The notes under the pieces were generated by a model. It made no database searches. It saw only the letters and a list, made by a program, of their open reading frames with translations, and was not told the origin of the DNA. Position numbers and translations under genes: made by a program. Below, one piece after another: positions 57,261 to 64,000 of a stretch of DNA of 64,000 nucleotides. The first letter of the stretch is position 1; the number at the start of each line of letters is the position of its first letter. Source of the DNA: an uncultured Fibrobacter sp. (GTDB lineage Bacteria; Fibrobacterota; Fibrobacteria; Fibrobacterales; Fibrobacteraceae); assembly GCA_946405515.1 (NCBI GenBank), contig CAMJHM010000002.1, positions 1-64,000 on the forward strand. The letters run 5' to 3'.

Positions 57261-58202
57261 ATGGCCAAGCGCAAGCCGCTCAAGGACTGTATTGTGAAGC
57301 CGGGCGAAAAGAGCCCGTTTGCAAATTTGCTGGTGGATTTGGCCTTCAAGAAGGCCTTCGACCCGGATAAACCTTCAAGCCGTGAAAACCTTGTGAATCT
57401 CCTGAACGACCTGCTGGAACCGCAGCTCAAGCGGCCCATCAAGAACGTGTGGACTCGCAACGTGGCGAAAAATTTGAGCGGGAGCAGGGAATCCCGCACG
57501 GCGATTTTTGACTTGCACTGCGAAGATGATATGGGCAACCTCATCGAAATAGAGGTGCAGATCCGCAAGTTGAGAAATTTTCGTAAGCGCCTCGCTTTCT
57601 ATGCGAGCGAATTGGTGGCAAACCAGGCGGAGCCCGGCCAAGAGTGGAAATTTGACGTGAAGCCGACCTACGTCATCGCGTTTGCACAGCATAACGTATT
57701 CGACGATGAGCGGATTGTTCATCGTGCAACAACTACAGATTTGGAAACGGGCGAGCAGTTTGTTGACACCTACAATTATACGGTTGTCGAACTTCCGAAA
57801 GTTCCGTTCTTCATCGATAAGAAATCCGACGATTTGAGCAAATGGCTCTTCTTCTTCCGTTTCCTGAGCAGACTCAAGGAACTTCCCGCTGAATTTTCCG
57901 AACACAAGTTCGAACGCTTGACAGAGAGTTCAAAAGTATCTAATTTCAGTAAGGAAGAATTTGAGGCATACCAGAAAATGTACCACAAGGAATGGGACCA
58001 TAACGCCATGGTCGACGGCGTCTTTGAGGAATTCGCGAAAGAAATTGACGCGAAGGTCGAGGAACGTGTGTCTGAGCGCATTTCCAAGGAAATCAGCGAA
58101 CGTGAACGAGAAATGGCGAAGGCTATGCGTGAGCAGGGCGTGGCAGATTCCATTATCGCGAAGGTATCCGGCCTCTCCATAGAAGAAATCGCCAGGCTGT
58201 AA
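57261..58202 (+). CDS. Rpn/PD-(D/E)XK nuclease family protein
   Basis: 313 residues from the ATG at 57261, behind AGGGGAATG; upstream in-frame codons to 57222 are rejected. It matches the Rpn (YhgA-like, PF12784-type) recombination-promoting nuclease family: FANLLVDLAFKKAFDP at the start, then the nuclease core IFDLHCEDDMGNLIEIEVQ, in which Asp and the E-x-E-x-Q strand form the metal site. YASELVANQ and PTYVIAFAQHNVF follow. The C-terminus is Glu/Arg-rich coiled coil and ends with a short SIEEIARL degenerate repeat typical of the family. The older label putative transposase does not fit; no inverted ends were seen. Confidence 0.88.
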   Translation: MAKRKPLKDCIVKPGEKSPFANLLVDLAFKKAFDPDKPSSRENLVNLLNDLLEPQLKRPIKNVWTRNVAKNLSGSRESRTAIFDLHCEDDMGNLIEIEVQIRKLRNFRKRLAFYASELVANQAEPGQEWKFDVKPTYVIAFAQHNVFDDERIVHRATTTDLETGEQFVDTYNYTVVELPKVPFFIDKKSDDLSKWLFFFRFLSRLKELPAEFSEHKFERLTESSKVSNFSKEEFEAYQKMYHKEWDHNAMVDGVFEEFAKEIDAKVEERVSERISKEISEREREMAKAMREQGVADSIIAKVSGLSIEEIARL

Positions 58203-58229
58203 TTTCTAATTTGTACAAAATAAAAAACA

Positions 58230-58251
58230 ACCGGAAAGAAGCTTTTCCGGT
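58230..58251. terminator. Bidirectional intrinsic terminator
   Basis: Stem ACCGGAAA (58230-58237) with TTTCCGGT (58244-58251), loop GAAGCT. On the minus strand TGTTTTTTATTTT follows; on the plus strand GTTTTGC follows. It sits between the convergent rpn-like and cysE genes and can serve both. Confidence 0.85.
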
Positions 58252-58258
58252 GTTTTGC

Positions 58259-59044
58259 TTATGCGTCGCGCGTGAAGTCCTGCTGCATGTTGAAGCTGGG
58301 CATTTCGTCGTGCGGGTGCCCGACTTCTACGGCGGGCACTCCGGCGAATGTCGTGTGCGCCGGCACGTCGCAGAGCACGACGGCTCCCGCGCCAATCTTT
58401 GCGCCATCGCCGATGTGGATGTTTCCCAAAAGCTGGGCGTGTGCGCCGAGCATGACGCCGTTGCCGATTTTCGGGTGACGGTCGCCGACTTCGTTGCCGG
58501 TACCGCCGAGCGTGACGCCGTGCAAAAAGCTGACGTTGTTCCCGACGACGGCGGTTTCGCCGATGACGATGTTTGTCGCATGGTCAATCAGGAGCCCGTG
58601 ACCGATCTTTGCCGCGGGGTGAAAATCCATGCCAAACTTGCGGCTGATGATGTTCTGGAGCATCTTGGCCGGGAAACGCCTGTCTTCGAGCCAGAGCGCA
58701 TGCGCGACTCGGTAGGCCTGGAGCCCTTGGAAACCCTTGAACAGCAGGAGCGGTTCGAGGTAGCTGGTGCACGCGGGGTCGCGGAGGACGGTCGCGTTCA
58801 AATCTTTGCAGGCGGAAACGAGGAGCTCGGGGTACTTGACGTACATCGAGTTGAAAATGGCTTCCAGTTCCGCACGGTCGACGACTTCGCCGGCCAATTG
58901 GCAGGCGAGGGTAACGGAAAGCATGTCCGCAAAGTCCTTGCGGTTTAGAACTTGTTCCTCGAGCATGCTTCTGGAGAAGGGCTCTTTCTTGACCAGTTCC
59001 TGGGCCTCTTCGCGGAGGCGTGTTTCCATTTCGTCGATTTTCAT
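58259..59044 (-). CDS. cysE: Serine O-acetyltransferase
   Basis: 261 residues. CysE makes O-acetylserine from serine and acetyl-CoA for cysteine synthesis. N-terminal helical SATase domain (DPACTSYLEPLLLFKGFQGLQAYRVAHALW), then left-handed beta-helix hexapeptide repeats: DFHPAAKIGHGLLIDHATNIVIGETAVVGNNVSFLHGVTLGGTGNEVGDRHPKIGNGV, with the catalytic-type His/Asp pair at H-x-x-x-x-L-I-D-H. PAHTTFAGVPAVEV closes it. E. coli is 273. The C-terminus ends QQDFTRDA, without the usual Ile tail that binds CysK. Confidence 0.94.
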   Translation of the reverse strand: MKIDEMETRLREEAQELVKKEPFSRSMLEEQVLNRKDFADMLSVTLACQLAGEVVDRAELEAIFNSMYVKYPELLVSACKDLNATVLRDPACTSYLEPLLLFKGFQGLQAYRVAHALWLEDRRFPAKMLQNIISRKFGMDFHPAAKIGHGLLIDHATNIVIGETAVVGNNVSFLHGVTLGGTGNEVGDRHPKIGNGVMLGAHAQLLGNIHIGDGAKIGAGAVVLCDVPAHTTFAGVPAVEVGHPHDEMPSFNMQQDFTRDA

Positions 59045-59216
59045 AGCGCGTACAAATATAGAAAAAAATTGTATATTGTCCTACGAAAGGCGCCGGTAGC
59101 GGGTTTCCGTCTACATGCCGTGATCGACGAATCGCCGACCGTTTGTTATATGCCCAGCTTGTGTTGGGAATTGATATATAGCAACGGCCGGCTTTTTTTT
59201 GTTTTTGGGAGGAAAA

Positions 59217-60182
59217 ATGAAGGAAAAATCAGAAAATAGGGACCTTGTGGCGAAAAATTCGCTCGTGGAGTCTGGGGTTGAAAAGATGATACGGGTTATT
59301 CGTGGCAAGCAGGTGTTGCTTGACCGCGACTTGGCTTCACTTTATGGGGTGGAGACGAAGGCTCTGAACCAAACGGTAAAACGCAATATTGAACGGTTCC
59401 CGGAAGAGTTTTGTTTCAAATTATCTTCAGACGAATTCAGTGCATGGAGGTCACAATTTGTTACCTCCACGGCAGATAAAAAAGGACTTCGTTACGCTCC
59501 AACAGCTTTCACCGAACAAGGTGTAGCTATGCTTTCTGCTGTATTGCGTAGTGAAAAGGCGATAAAGGTCAGCATTGATATCATAAAGGTTTTTGTTGCA
59601 ATGCGACATTATATGCTTCAGAACGGCGGACTTGTCAATCGCATTTCCAATGTGGAGGCAAAAGATATGGAGCAGGATGCTCGCCTTCTTGATCATGACA
59701 AAAAAATAGATTCGCTTTTTGAAGCGATGGATCGCGGCGAACTTAAATCCAAAGGGCTTTTTTACAACAACCAGGAGTTTGACGCATACGTTTTTGTGTG
59801 CGGGCTGATTCGCCAAGCAAAGAAGAGAATCGTCCTTGTTGATAGATTCGTGACGGAGAAAACGTTGAGTATGATGCTCAAACGCGAAAAAGGTGTCTCC
59901 GTGACTATTTATACCTACGACAAGAGCAAGGTTCTCGAGATGGATTTGGCGACTTACAACGAGCAGTATCCCGACAGCCCGATGCGGGTTTTACCGAGCT
60001 ACGGAATGCACGACCGCTTCTTGTTCATTGACGATACGGCCTATCATTTTGGTGCATCTCTCAAAGATTTAGGCAAAAATACCTTCTTCTTTACGCAGGA
60101 GGAGTTTACGCTGGAAGAAGTCTTGAAGGAATCGCGCAAGATTCAAGACGCGAAAATAAACCAAGAGGGTAAAGCCTCTTAG
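59217..60182 (+). CDS. ORF6N-domain protein with PLD-like C-terminal domain
   Basis: 321 residues from the ATG at 59217 behind GGGAGG. N-terminal ORF6N DNA-binding domain (about 22-120): VIRGKQVLLDRDLASLYGVETKALNQTVKRNIERFPEEFCFKLS, RYAPTAFTEQGVAMLSAVLRS, FVAMRHYML. A coiled region is followed by a C-terminal domain (about 178-305) with a phospholipase-D-type single HxD motif, HDRFLFIDDTAYHFGASLKDLG. ORF6N and related KilA-N domains come from phage genes; fusions with nuclease-like folds may serve in anti-phage systems. No partner gene; flanks are housekeeping. Confidence 0.9.
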   Translation: MKEKSENRDLVAKNSLVESGVEKMIRVIRGKQVLLDRDLASLYGVETKALNQTVKRNIERFPEEFCFKLSSDEFSAWRSQFVTSTADKKGLRYAPTAFTEQGVAMLSAVLRSEKAIKVSIDIIKVFVAMRHYMLQNGGLVNRISNVEAKDMEQDARLLDHDKKIDSLFEAMDRGELKSKGLFYNNQEFDAYVFVCGLIRQAKKRIVLVDRFVTEKTLSMMLKREKGVSVTIYTYDKSKVLEMDLATYNEQYPDSPMRVLPSYGMHDRFLFIDDTAYHFGASLKDLGKNTFFFTQEEFTLEEVLKESRKIQDAKINQEGKAS

Positions 60183-60197
60183 GCTGTTTTCCTTGGC

Positions 60198-61427
60198 TTA
60201 GTGTGCGAGGAGCGCTTTTGCCGGGATGTGGAACCAGTCGGGCCTGAATTCCAGTTCGTAACAGGCTTCGTAGACGGCCTTGGCGAGAATGTGGGGCCTT
60301 GCTGCTGCCTTCAGGTTTTCCAAGTCGATTTGGCGCGTGCGTGCGTATTCTTCCAAGAATGCTTCTTCTGCGGCGGCGCTGTCGCGGCCACCGGTGGCTG
60401 CGGCGTAGCGGAAACTGCGGAGCATTCCGGCGATGTCGACGGCGGGGGAGCGTAACCTGCGTCGGTAGGCGAGGGTGCGGGAGGGTTCCCCTTCGAAGTC
60501 GAGAATCTTGAATTCGGAGTCGTCATCGCCGGGGACGCTTTCGCGGATAAGGACCTGGCCCAGGTGGTAGTCCCCGTGGATGCGCTGCGGGGCGAGGTTT
60601 CCGGTTTCGAGGCCCCGCGCTTCGGCTCCCATGCGGGCGAAAGCCTCGTGCAGGGAACTCATCGATTCCAGCAACTGTTTGGCCAGAGGGTCGTGGCTCG
60701 CCTGGAGGAGTTTTTCCAATTTGTCGAAGGGCGGGGGCTCGTTTCCGACATCGGTGCCGGGGAGCGTTTTCAGTGCGGCGTGCATGCGGGCGGTCGCCTT
60801 GCCGAGCGCTGCGGCTTCGCTGGCGTCCATCTTTTTGCAGAACTGCTCCCAGGCGTCGTTTGCGTTGGGGACGAGCTGCTCCAGGATTCCGAGCGCGTAT
60901 GTTTCCCCAGAATTGGCTTTGTAGAGGCATTCCCCGTAGAGTCGCGGGGATGTACATGTGCCGGAGCAATCCAGGTGGCGCAGGATTTCGGCTTCGGGAT
61001 GGGTTCCCGCTTGCAACCGCCGGTACAGTTTGAATATGCTGTGGCCCGGGACGAGGAACGATGAGTTGCTTTGTTCTCCCGGGAAAGGTTTCGCACCGAG
61101 CAAGTCCCCTTGCCCTGCACATTTTTCGACTTGGCCGTTTTCACGGGTGCGGGCGCTGAGGAAGACGAACGTTCCGCGTTCCCCGGCGAATTCCCGGTTG
61201 CCGGAGTTCCCGGCGAAACCCGCCTCGAGGATGGCCCCCATGCGGGTCTCGTCGGCTACAATGGCGTACTTGTCTTGTTCCCCGTCTGCAAACGAGATGT
61301 CGAGCAGGGTAATCTCCGTGTTGCCGATTTGGGTGGAGTCCGCAATGTGGATACCCGAAATATCCCGGTTCCTGCCCATGAACCAGCGCTTGTTGCGGAT
61401 TGTCTCGATGTCGATTGTGCCCTGCAT
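60198..61427 (-). CDS. Maltokinase-like protein
   Basis: 409 residues. Maltokinases (Pep2/Mak1) phosphorylate maltose to maltose-1-phosphate for GlgE-type alpha-glucan synthesis. The N-terminal cap opens with RNKRWFMGRNRDISGI, resembling the RRWFGGK cap of the family. The aminoglycoside-phosphotransferase-like core has QRIHGDYHLGQVL (catalytic Asp286) and metal-binding KILDFEGEPSRTLAYRRRLRSPAVDIAGMLRSFRYAA. The DFEGEPsRtLaeRR signature is the maltokinase hallmark. Its 3' neighbour is the ORF6N gene, convergent, with 15 bases between. GlgE is not in the window. Confidence 0.9.
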   Translation of the reverse strand: MQGTIDIETIRNKRWFMGRNRDISGIHIADSTQIGNTEITLLDISFADGEQDKYAIVADETRMGAILEAGFAGNSGNREFAGERGTFVFLSARTRENGQVEKCAGQGDLLGAKPFPGEQSNSSFLVPGHSIFKLYRRLQAGTHPEAEILRHLDCSGTCTSPRLYGECLYKANSGETYALGILEQLVPNANDAWEQFCKKMDASEAAALGKATARMHAALKTLPGTDVGNEPPPFDKLEKLLQASHDPLAKQLLESMSSLHEAFARMGAEARGLETGNLAPQRIHGDYHLGQVLIRESVPGDDDSEFKILDFEGEPSRTLAYRRRLRSPAVDIAGMLRSFRYAAATGGRDSAAAEEAFLEEYARTRQIDLENLKAAARPHILAKAVYEACYELEFRPDWFHIPAKALLAH

Positions 61428-61446
61428 TGTCCTGTGCGTCCTGGGG

Positions 61447-61812
61447 CTAGTGGTGCCCCGGGGTAGGGAGCGGGAGGAAGTATCCTTGGTTGCGGAGCGT
61501 GGCGAGTACCTTCAGCCGGTTGGGGACGCTTTCGTTCGGGAATCCGTCGATGACGAACTGGGGAATGCGCTTCTGGGGCCGGAAGGCTAGCGGGATGTCG
61601 CTGTAATCGCCCAGTTGCCAGGCGACCAGGAGCTTGTCGAGGAAATCCCCCCAGGGGAAATTGTCGGCGGGCTTGAGCGTGAACTGGGCCGGTTTCTTCG
61701 CATCCCGCCCCGTGAGCAGGAGCGACCCGTCGCGAAAGCAAAGAGAAAGCGCAGCCAACCGTTCCTCGTTGGAGGTGGCGGGCTGCGCCGGAATTTTAAT
61801 GATAACGTCCAA
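61447..61812 (-). CDS. Hypothetical protein in maltokinase operon
   Basis: 121 residues, no signal peptide. FTLKPADNFPWGDFLDKLLVAWQLGDYSDIP, then FRPQKRIPQFVIDGFPNE. No family recognised. It lies 19 bases before the maltokinase start on the same strand and 15 bases after a 46-residue ORF, so the three are almost surely co-transcribed. It may be an accessory factor of maltokinase or of glycogen metabolism. Composition is normal for the window. Confidence 0.72.
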   Translation of the reverse strand: MDVIIKIPAQPATSNEERLAALSLCFRDGSLLLTGRDAKKPAQFTLKPADNFPWGDFLDKLLVAWQLGDYSDIPLAFRPQKRIPQFVIDGFPNESVPNRLKVLATLRNQGYFLPLPTPGHH

Positions 61813-61827
61813 TTTTTCGAACCCGAG

Positions 61828-61968
61828 TTAAGCGGCTAAGAGGTCCCGCTGGATCTGGGCGTACTGGTACATGGATATGGAAGTTATCTTGATTATCAGG
61901 TCACGAGCGAGACCAGCTTTGATCAACGCCCGCACGTAACTGAGCTTGTCTATATCTGGAGATGTCAT
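61828..61968 (-). CDS. 46-residue small protein heading the maltokinase operon
   Basis: 46 residues from an ATG at 61968 with GAGGTT seven bases upstream, a good ribosome site. The product is MTSPDIDKLSYVRALI... ending DLLAA. It is helical, with mixed charge and Ile/Leu spacing that suits an amphipathic helix or helix-turn-helix; no hydrophobic membrane segment. The stop at 61828 lies 15 bases before the start of the next gene. Too short for standard gene calls, and its conservation is untested. Confidence 0.65.
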   Translation of the reverse strand: MTSPDIDKLSYVRALIKAGLARDLIIKITSISMYQYAQIQRDLLAA

Positions 61969-62198
61969 TGTTTAACCTCGCTGTTTAGTTTTGGTTCCCT
62001 TGTTTAGGGTGTGCCTCCGCATTAATAATTATAAGATATTTTTAAGCAAAAAGCGAGGGGTTTTAGTGAAAAAATGTGCAGTATTTTTAATCCAAAATTA
62101 TGTAAGTTTATCTTAATCTTTTGATGGTTAACAACTTAACGAAATGAATAAAATTGTTTACAATTCAAAAAAAGTGAAGGCTCGTGACTAAAATCATC

Positions 62199-62981
62199 TT
62201 AAACCGCAATTTCAGCGTCTTTTAGGACGGGGAAAAGTGCCCTGCAAGCCTTGACTCTTTCCAGGTCGATTTCTGCTTCGAGGACTGTTTCTGTATCATT
62301 TGCCGCAGCAACAACGTTCCCTTCGGGGTCTAAGATTATGGAATGGCCTGCGTAAGGGTTGCCTCTGGCATCGCGACCGCAGGCGTTTACCGCGGCCACG
62401 TAGCACTGGTTCTCGATGGCGCGGGCCCGGAGGAGCGCTTCGAAGTGCGCCGTCCGGCTTTTGGGCCATGCGGCTTGTATCGTGAAAAGGTCTGTGCCCT
62501 GGCGTACCGCTTCGCGGTAGGTTTCGGGGAAGCGGAGATCGTAGCAGATGGTGGGGGCGATTCTCCATCCGTTGATTTTAAATAAAGTAACAGATTCTCC
62601 CGCGCGGAATGATTCCTGCTCGTGGAAAAACGGGTGGATTTTATCGTATCCGGCGAATTCGGACTGCTGGCCAGGTATGTAGATGCTGGAGTGGTTGGTG
62701 ATGGCGTTGCCTTTTTTGGCAATGCCCGCCCCGAAGATGGTGCAGCCGGTCTTGTTGGCGAGGTCGGAAAGGACCGATGCGGTTTCTCCGTTGCCGTCTT
62801 CGAAGTTCTCGGCCTCGCTGGCGGGGTCCTTGGGCAGGTAGCCCGTGGCGAACATCTCGGGGAACAGGATAATGCCGCCACTTTTCACGGATGCGCTTTC
62901 GACGAGGGATACGGCATGAGCCAAGTTGCGGGCCTTTTCGCCTGGAATGGACTCCATTTGGACAAGATAAACGTTCTGCAT
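62199..62981 (-). CDS. Nitrilase-superfamily carbon-nitrogen hydrolase, omega-amidase-like
   Basis: 260 residues from the ATG at 62981; a TTG two codons upstream is not needed. The Glu-Lys-Cys triad is complete: Glu42 (LFPEMFATGY), Lys114 (YDKIHPFF), Cys146 (TICYDLRFPETYREAV). The size and ICYDLRFPE string fit the omega-amidase/YafV/Nit2 group, which hydrolyses alpha-ketoglutaramate or similar amides, although substrate cannot be fixed from sequence. Single gene, divergent from the TonB-dependent receptor gene at 63037. Confidence 0.9.
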   Translation of the reverse strand: MQNVYLVQMESIPGEKARNLAHAVSLVESASVKSGGIILFPEMFATGYLPKDPASEAENFEDGNGETASVLSDLANKTGCTIFGAGIAKKGNAITNHSSIYIPGQQSEFAGYDKIHPFFHEQESFRAGESVTLFKINGWRIAPTICYDLRFPETYREAVRQGTDLFTIQAAWPKSRTAHFEALLRARAIENQCYVAAVNACGRDARGNPYAGHSIILDPEGNVVAAANDTETVLEAEIDLERVKACRALFPVLKDAEIAV

Positions 62982-63036
62982 TGCCAAAATTTAATAACGT
63001 TGGGCCCGTAAACTCAATTTTTCTATTTTATACTCT

Positions 63037-64000
63037 ATGAAATTTCGCTCCGTTTTTTGGATTCTCGCTTTTTTTGCAGTTAGTGTGTTTGCAGCGACCC
63101 CGACGACCATTATTGGTGTCGTTCTTGAATCTGAATCTGATTTGCCTATCAAGGGCGTGAAAATCACTTACCGCAGCGGTAAGACTGTTGGTGAAACGAA
63201 TTCCGACGGACGTTTTGAATATGACGTAGATTCCAAGAACGCGTCTCTTGTGTTTAGCAAGGATGGCTACGACAGCGTGTTTGTGGAACTTCAGGATTTT
63301 GCCGATTTACTGGACATGGTTGTCACGCTTGTCCCCAATGTGCGTGACCTAGGGTCGAGTACGGTGGTGGGCGGTGGTGAACCCATAAAGTGGGAACCTG
63401 AACGTACGGTGAAGGTCGAGTCGCTAGAAGATGCTGCCGGTATGCGTTTCGATATTACGGAGCATTTGAGCCAGATGCCTGGGATTTCGGGTCAGAAGGA
63501 TTTTTCGAGCGCCTTGTATTATGAAGGTTCCCGTGCGGGGGATGTGGCCTATCATTTAGGGCAACTTCGCATTCCGAATATGCGTCACTTGGATGTCGGG
63601 TTCCCGGGTAATATTTCTGTAGTCAATCCGCATGTCTTGAGTGGCATAGAGGTCCATGACCATTATGGTTCGGGGCCGCTGGGGCAGGGCCTTGCAACAT
63701 CGATTCAGTACATCCCGGAGCAACCCAAGGGAGAATGGGGACTCAAGGGAACTATGGGACTTACTGTCCAGGAAGTCGTTTTGGATATGCCTTGGTTCTT
63801 CTGGGATTCCTTCCGGATTTCGTTCCGCCGTTTGGATGACGAGGTGCTTAAGAACCTTGGTGAAAAGTTCTATACCGAATTCCGCAAGCGTGATGCAGAC
63901 AGCGAATCTGACGGAGGCGGTGTGAAATCCTCTGATCCGTTTGATATGTCGGCTTTCGATATGTATGCGCAGTTAAGTGGTTCTGATTCTTTGGGTGACA
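63037..64000 (+). CDS. TonB-dependent receptor-like outer-membrane protein (cut by window end)
   Basis: First 321 codons. Signal peptide MKFRSVFWILAFFAVSVFA. A CarboxypepD_reg-like domain (about 22-100: TTIIGVVLESESDLPIKGVKI, TVGETNSDGRFEYDV, SLVFSKDGYDSV) is followed by a plug-like domain (about 128-220: ITEHLSQMPGISGQKDF, SGIEVHDHYGSG). The order fits SusC-like or related TonB-dependent transporters; the barrel is beyond the window. No TonB box is recognisable. Residues after 225 are rich in Trp/Phe/Asp, perhaps the first barrel strands. No stop codon is met before the window end. Confidence 0.8.
   Translation, partial: MKFRSVFWILAFFAVSVFAATPTTIIGVVLESESDLPIKGVKITYRSGKTVGETNSDGRFEYDVDSKNASLVFSKDGYDSVFVELQDFADLLDMVVTLVPNVRDLGSSTVVGGGEPIKWEPERTVKVESLEDAAGMRFDITEHLSQMPGISGQKDFSSALYYEGSRAGDVAYHLGQLRIPNMRHLDVGFPGNISVVNPHVLSGIEVHDHYGSGPLGQGLATSIQYIPEQPKGEWGLKGTMGLTVQEVVLDMPWFFWDSFRISFRRLDDEVLKNLGEKFYTEFRKRDADSESDGGGVKSSDPFDMSAFDMYAQLSGSDSLGD

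Noticed and set aside
57261-58202. Insertion sequence, because the family is often labelled putative transposase
   Set aside because: No terminal inverted repeats, no target-site duplication, and the core is a PD-(D/E)XK nuclease of the Rpn kind.

Overview
The window reads as chromosome of a Fibrobacter-type bacterium, probably close to F. succinogenes. The grounds are a TIGR02147/DUF4423 regulator, lipoproteins with long Ser-rich linkers, tandem CotH-family secreted proteins, PCMD-domain lipoproteins, many small outer-membrane barrels, and a Gram-negative envelope gene set (lnt, lpxH-like, a PorV-like porin). This rests on recalled family distribution; no database search was possible. Base composition is near 50% GC over most of the window. 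A few AT-rich islands stand out (about 12.3-14.6 kb, 27.6-29.3 kb, 56.6-57.1 kb).

Layout. 1-4.4 kb: three tandem minus-strand CotH-kinase-like genes, the first cut by the window edge, with homologous leaders and related terminators. 4.6-14.4 kb: a DUF3300 protein, small hypotheticals, a TPM-domain protein, lnt, rsmI, a lipoprotein, an lpxH-like gene and an alpha/beta-hydrolase-like gene. 14.4-17.1 kb: an array of GTGTTC boxes in front of a TIGR02147 regulator and a translationally coupled lipoprotein, then tRNA-Gln(CUG). 17.3-24.9 kb: an RNA m5C methyltransferase and a surface cluster (PEGA protein, barrel protein, two PCMD lipoproteins). 25.0-27.6 kb: thioredoxin, hisF, tldD. 27.9-29.1 kb: two small exported-protein genes with duplicated leaders, one frameshifted. 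29.2-31.9 kb: clpB behind a close match to a sigma-54 promoter with an upstream dyad. 32-37.2 kb: hisC, an IMPase-family gene (hisN-like) and comEC. 37.2-41.5 kb: an operon with a metzincin-like lipoprotein, DUF4416, a lipoprotein and a barrel. 41.7-47.7 kb: a Xer recombinase, a PorV-like barrel, a membrane-anchored STAS protein, a degenerate LytM protein, a lipoprotein and a Nudix-like protein. 47.8-56.5 kb: the translation operon rimP-nusA-infB-rbfA-truB-ribF plus a polytopic membrane protein, preceded by a structured leader. 56.6-64 kb: an AT-rich orphan, an Rpn-family nuclease, cysE, an ORF6N+PLD-like protein, a maltokinase operon starting with an unannotated 46-residue ORF, an omega-amidase-like gene and the start of a TonB-dependent receptor.

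Dispersed elements run through the gene gaps: a double-hairpin repeat in three copies (5.8, 17.2 and 41.6 kb), degenerate word-like intergenic repeats, and a short repeat unit inserted in frame inside truB. No phage, insertion sequence, CRISPR array or rRNA operon was seen. The strongest candidates for new biology are the sigma-54/dyad control region of clpB, the GTGTTC operator array of the TIGR02147 module, the double-hairpin repeat family, the structured rimP leader with a TTG start, and the 46-residue ORF leading the maltokinase operon.
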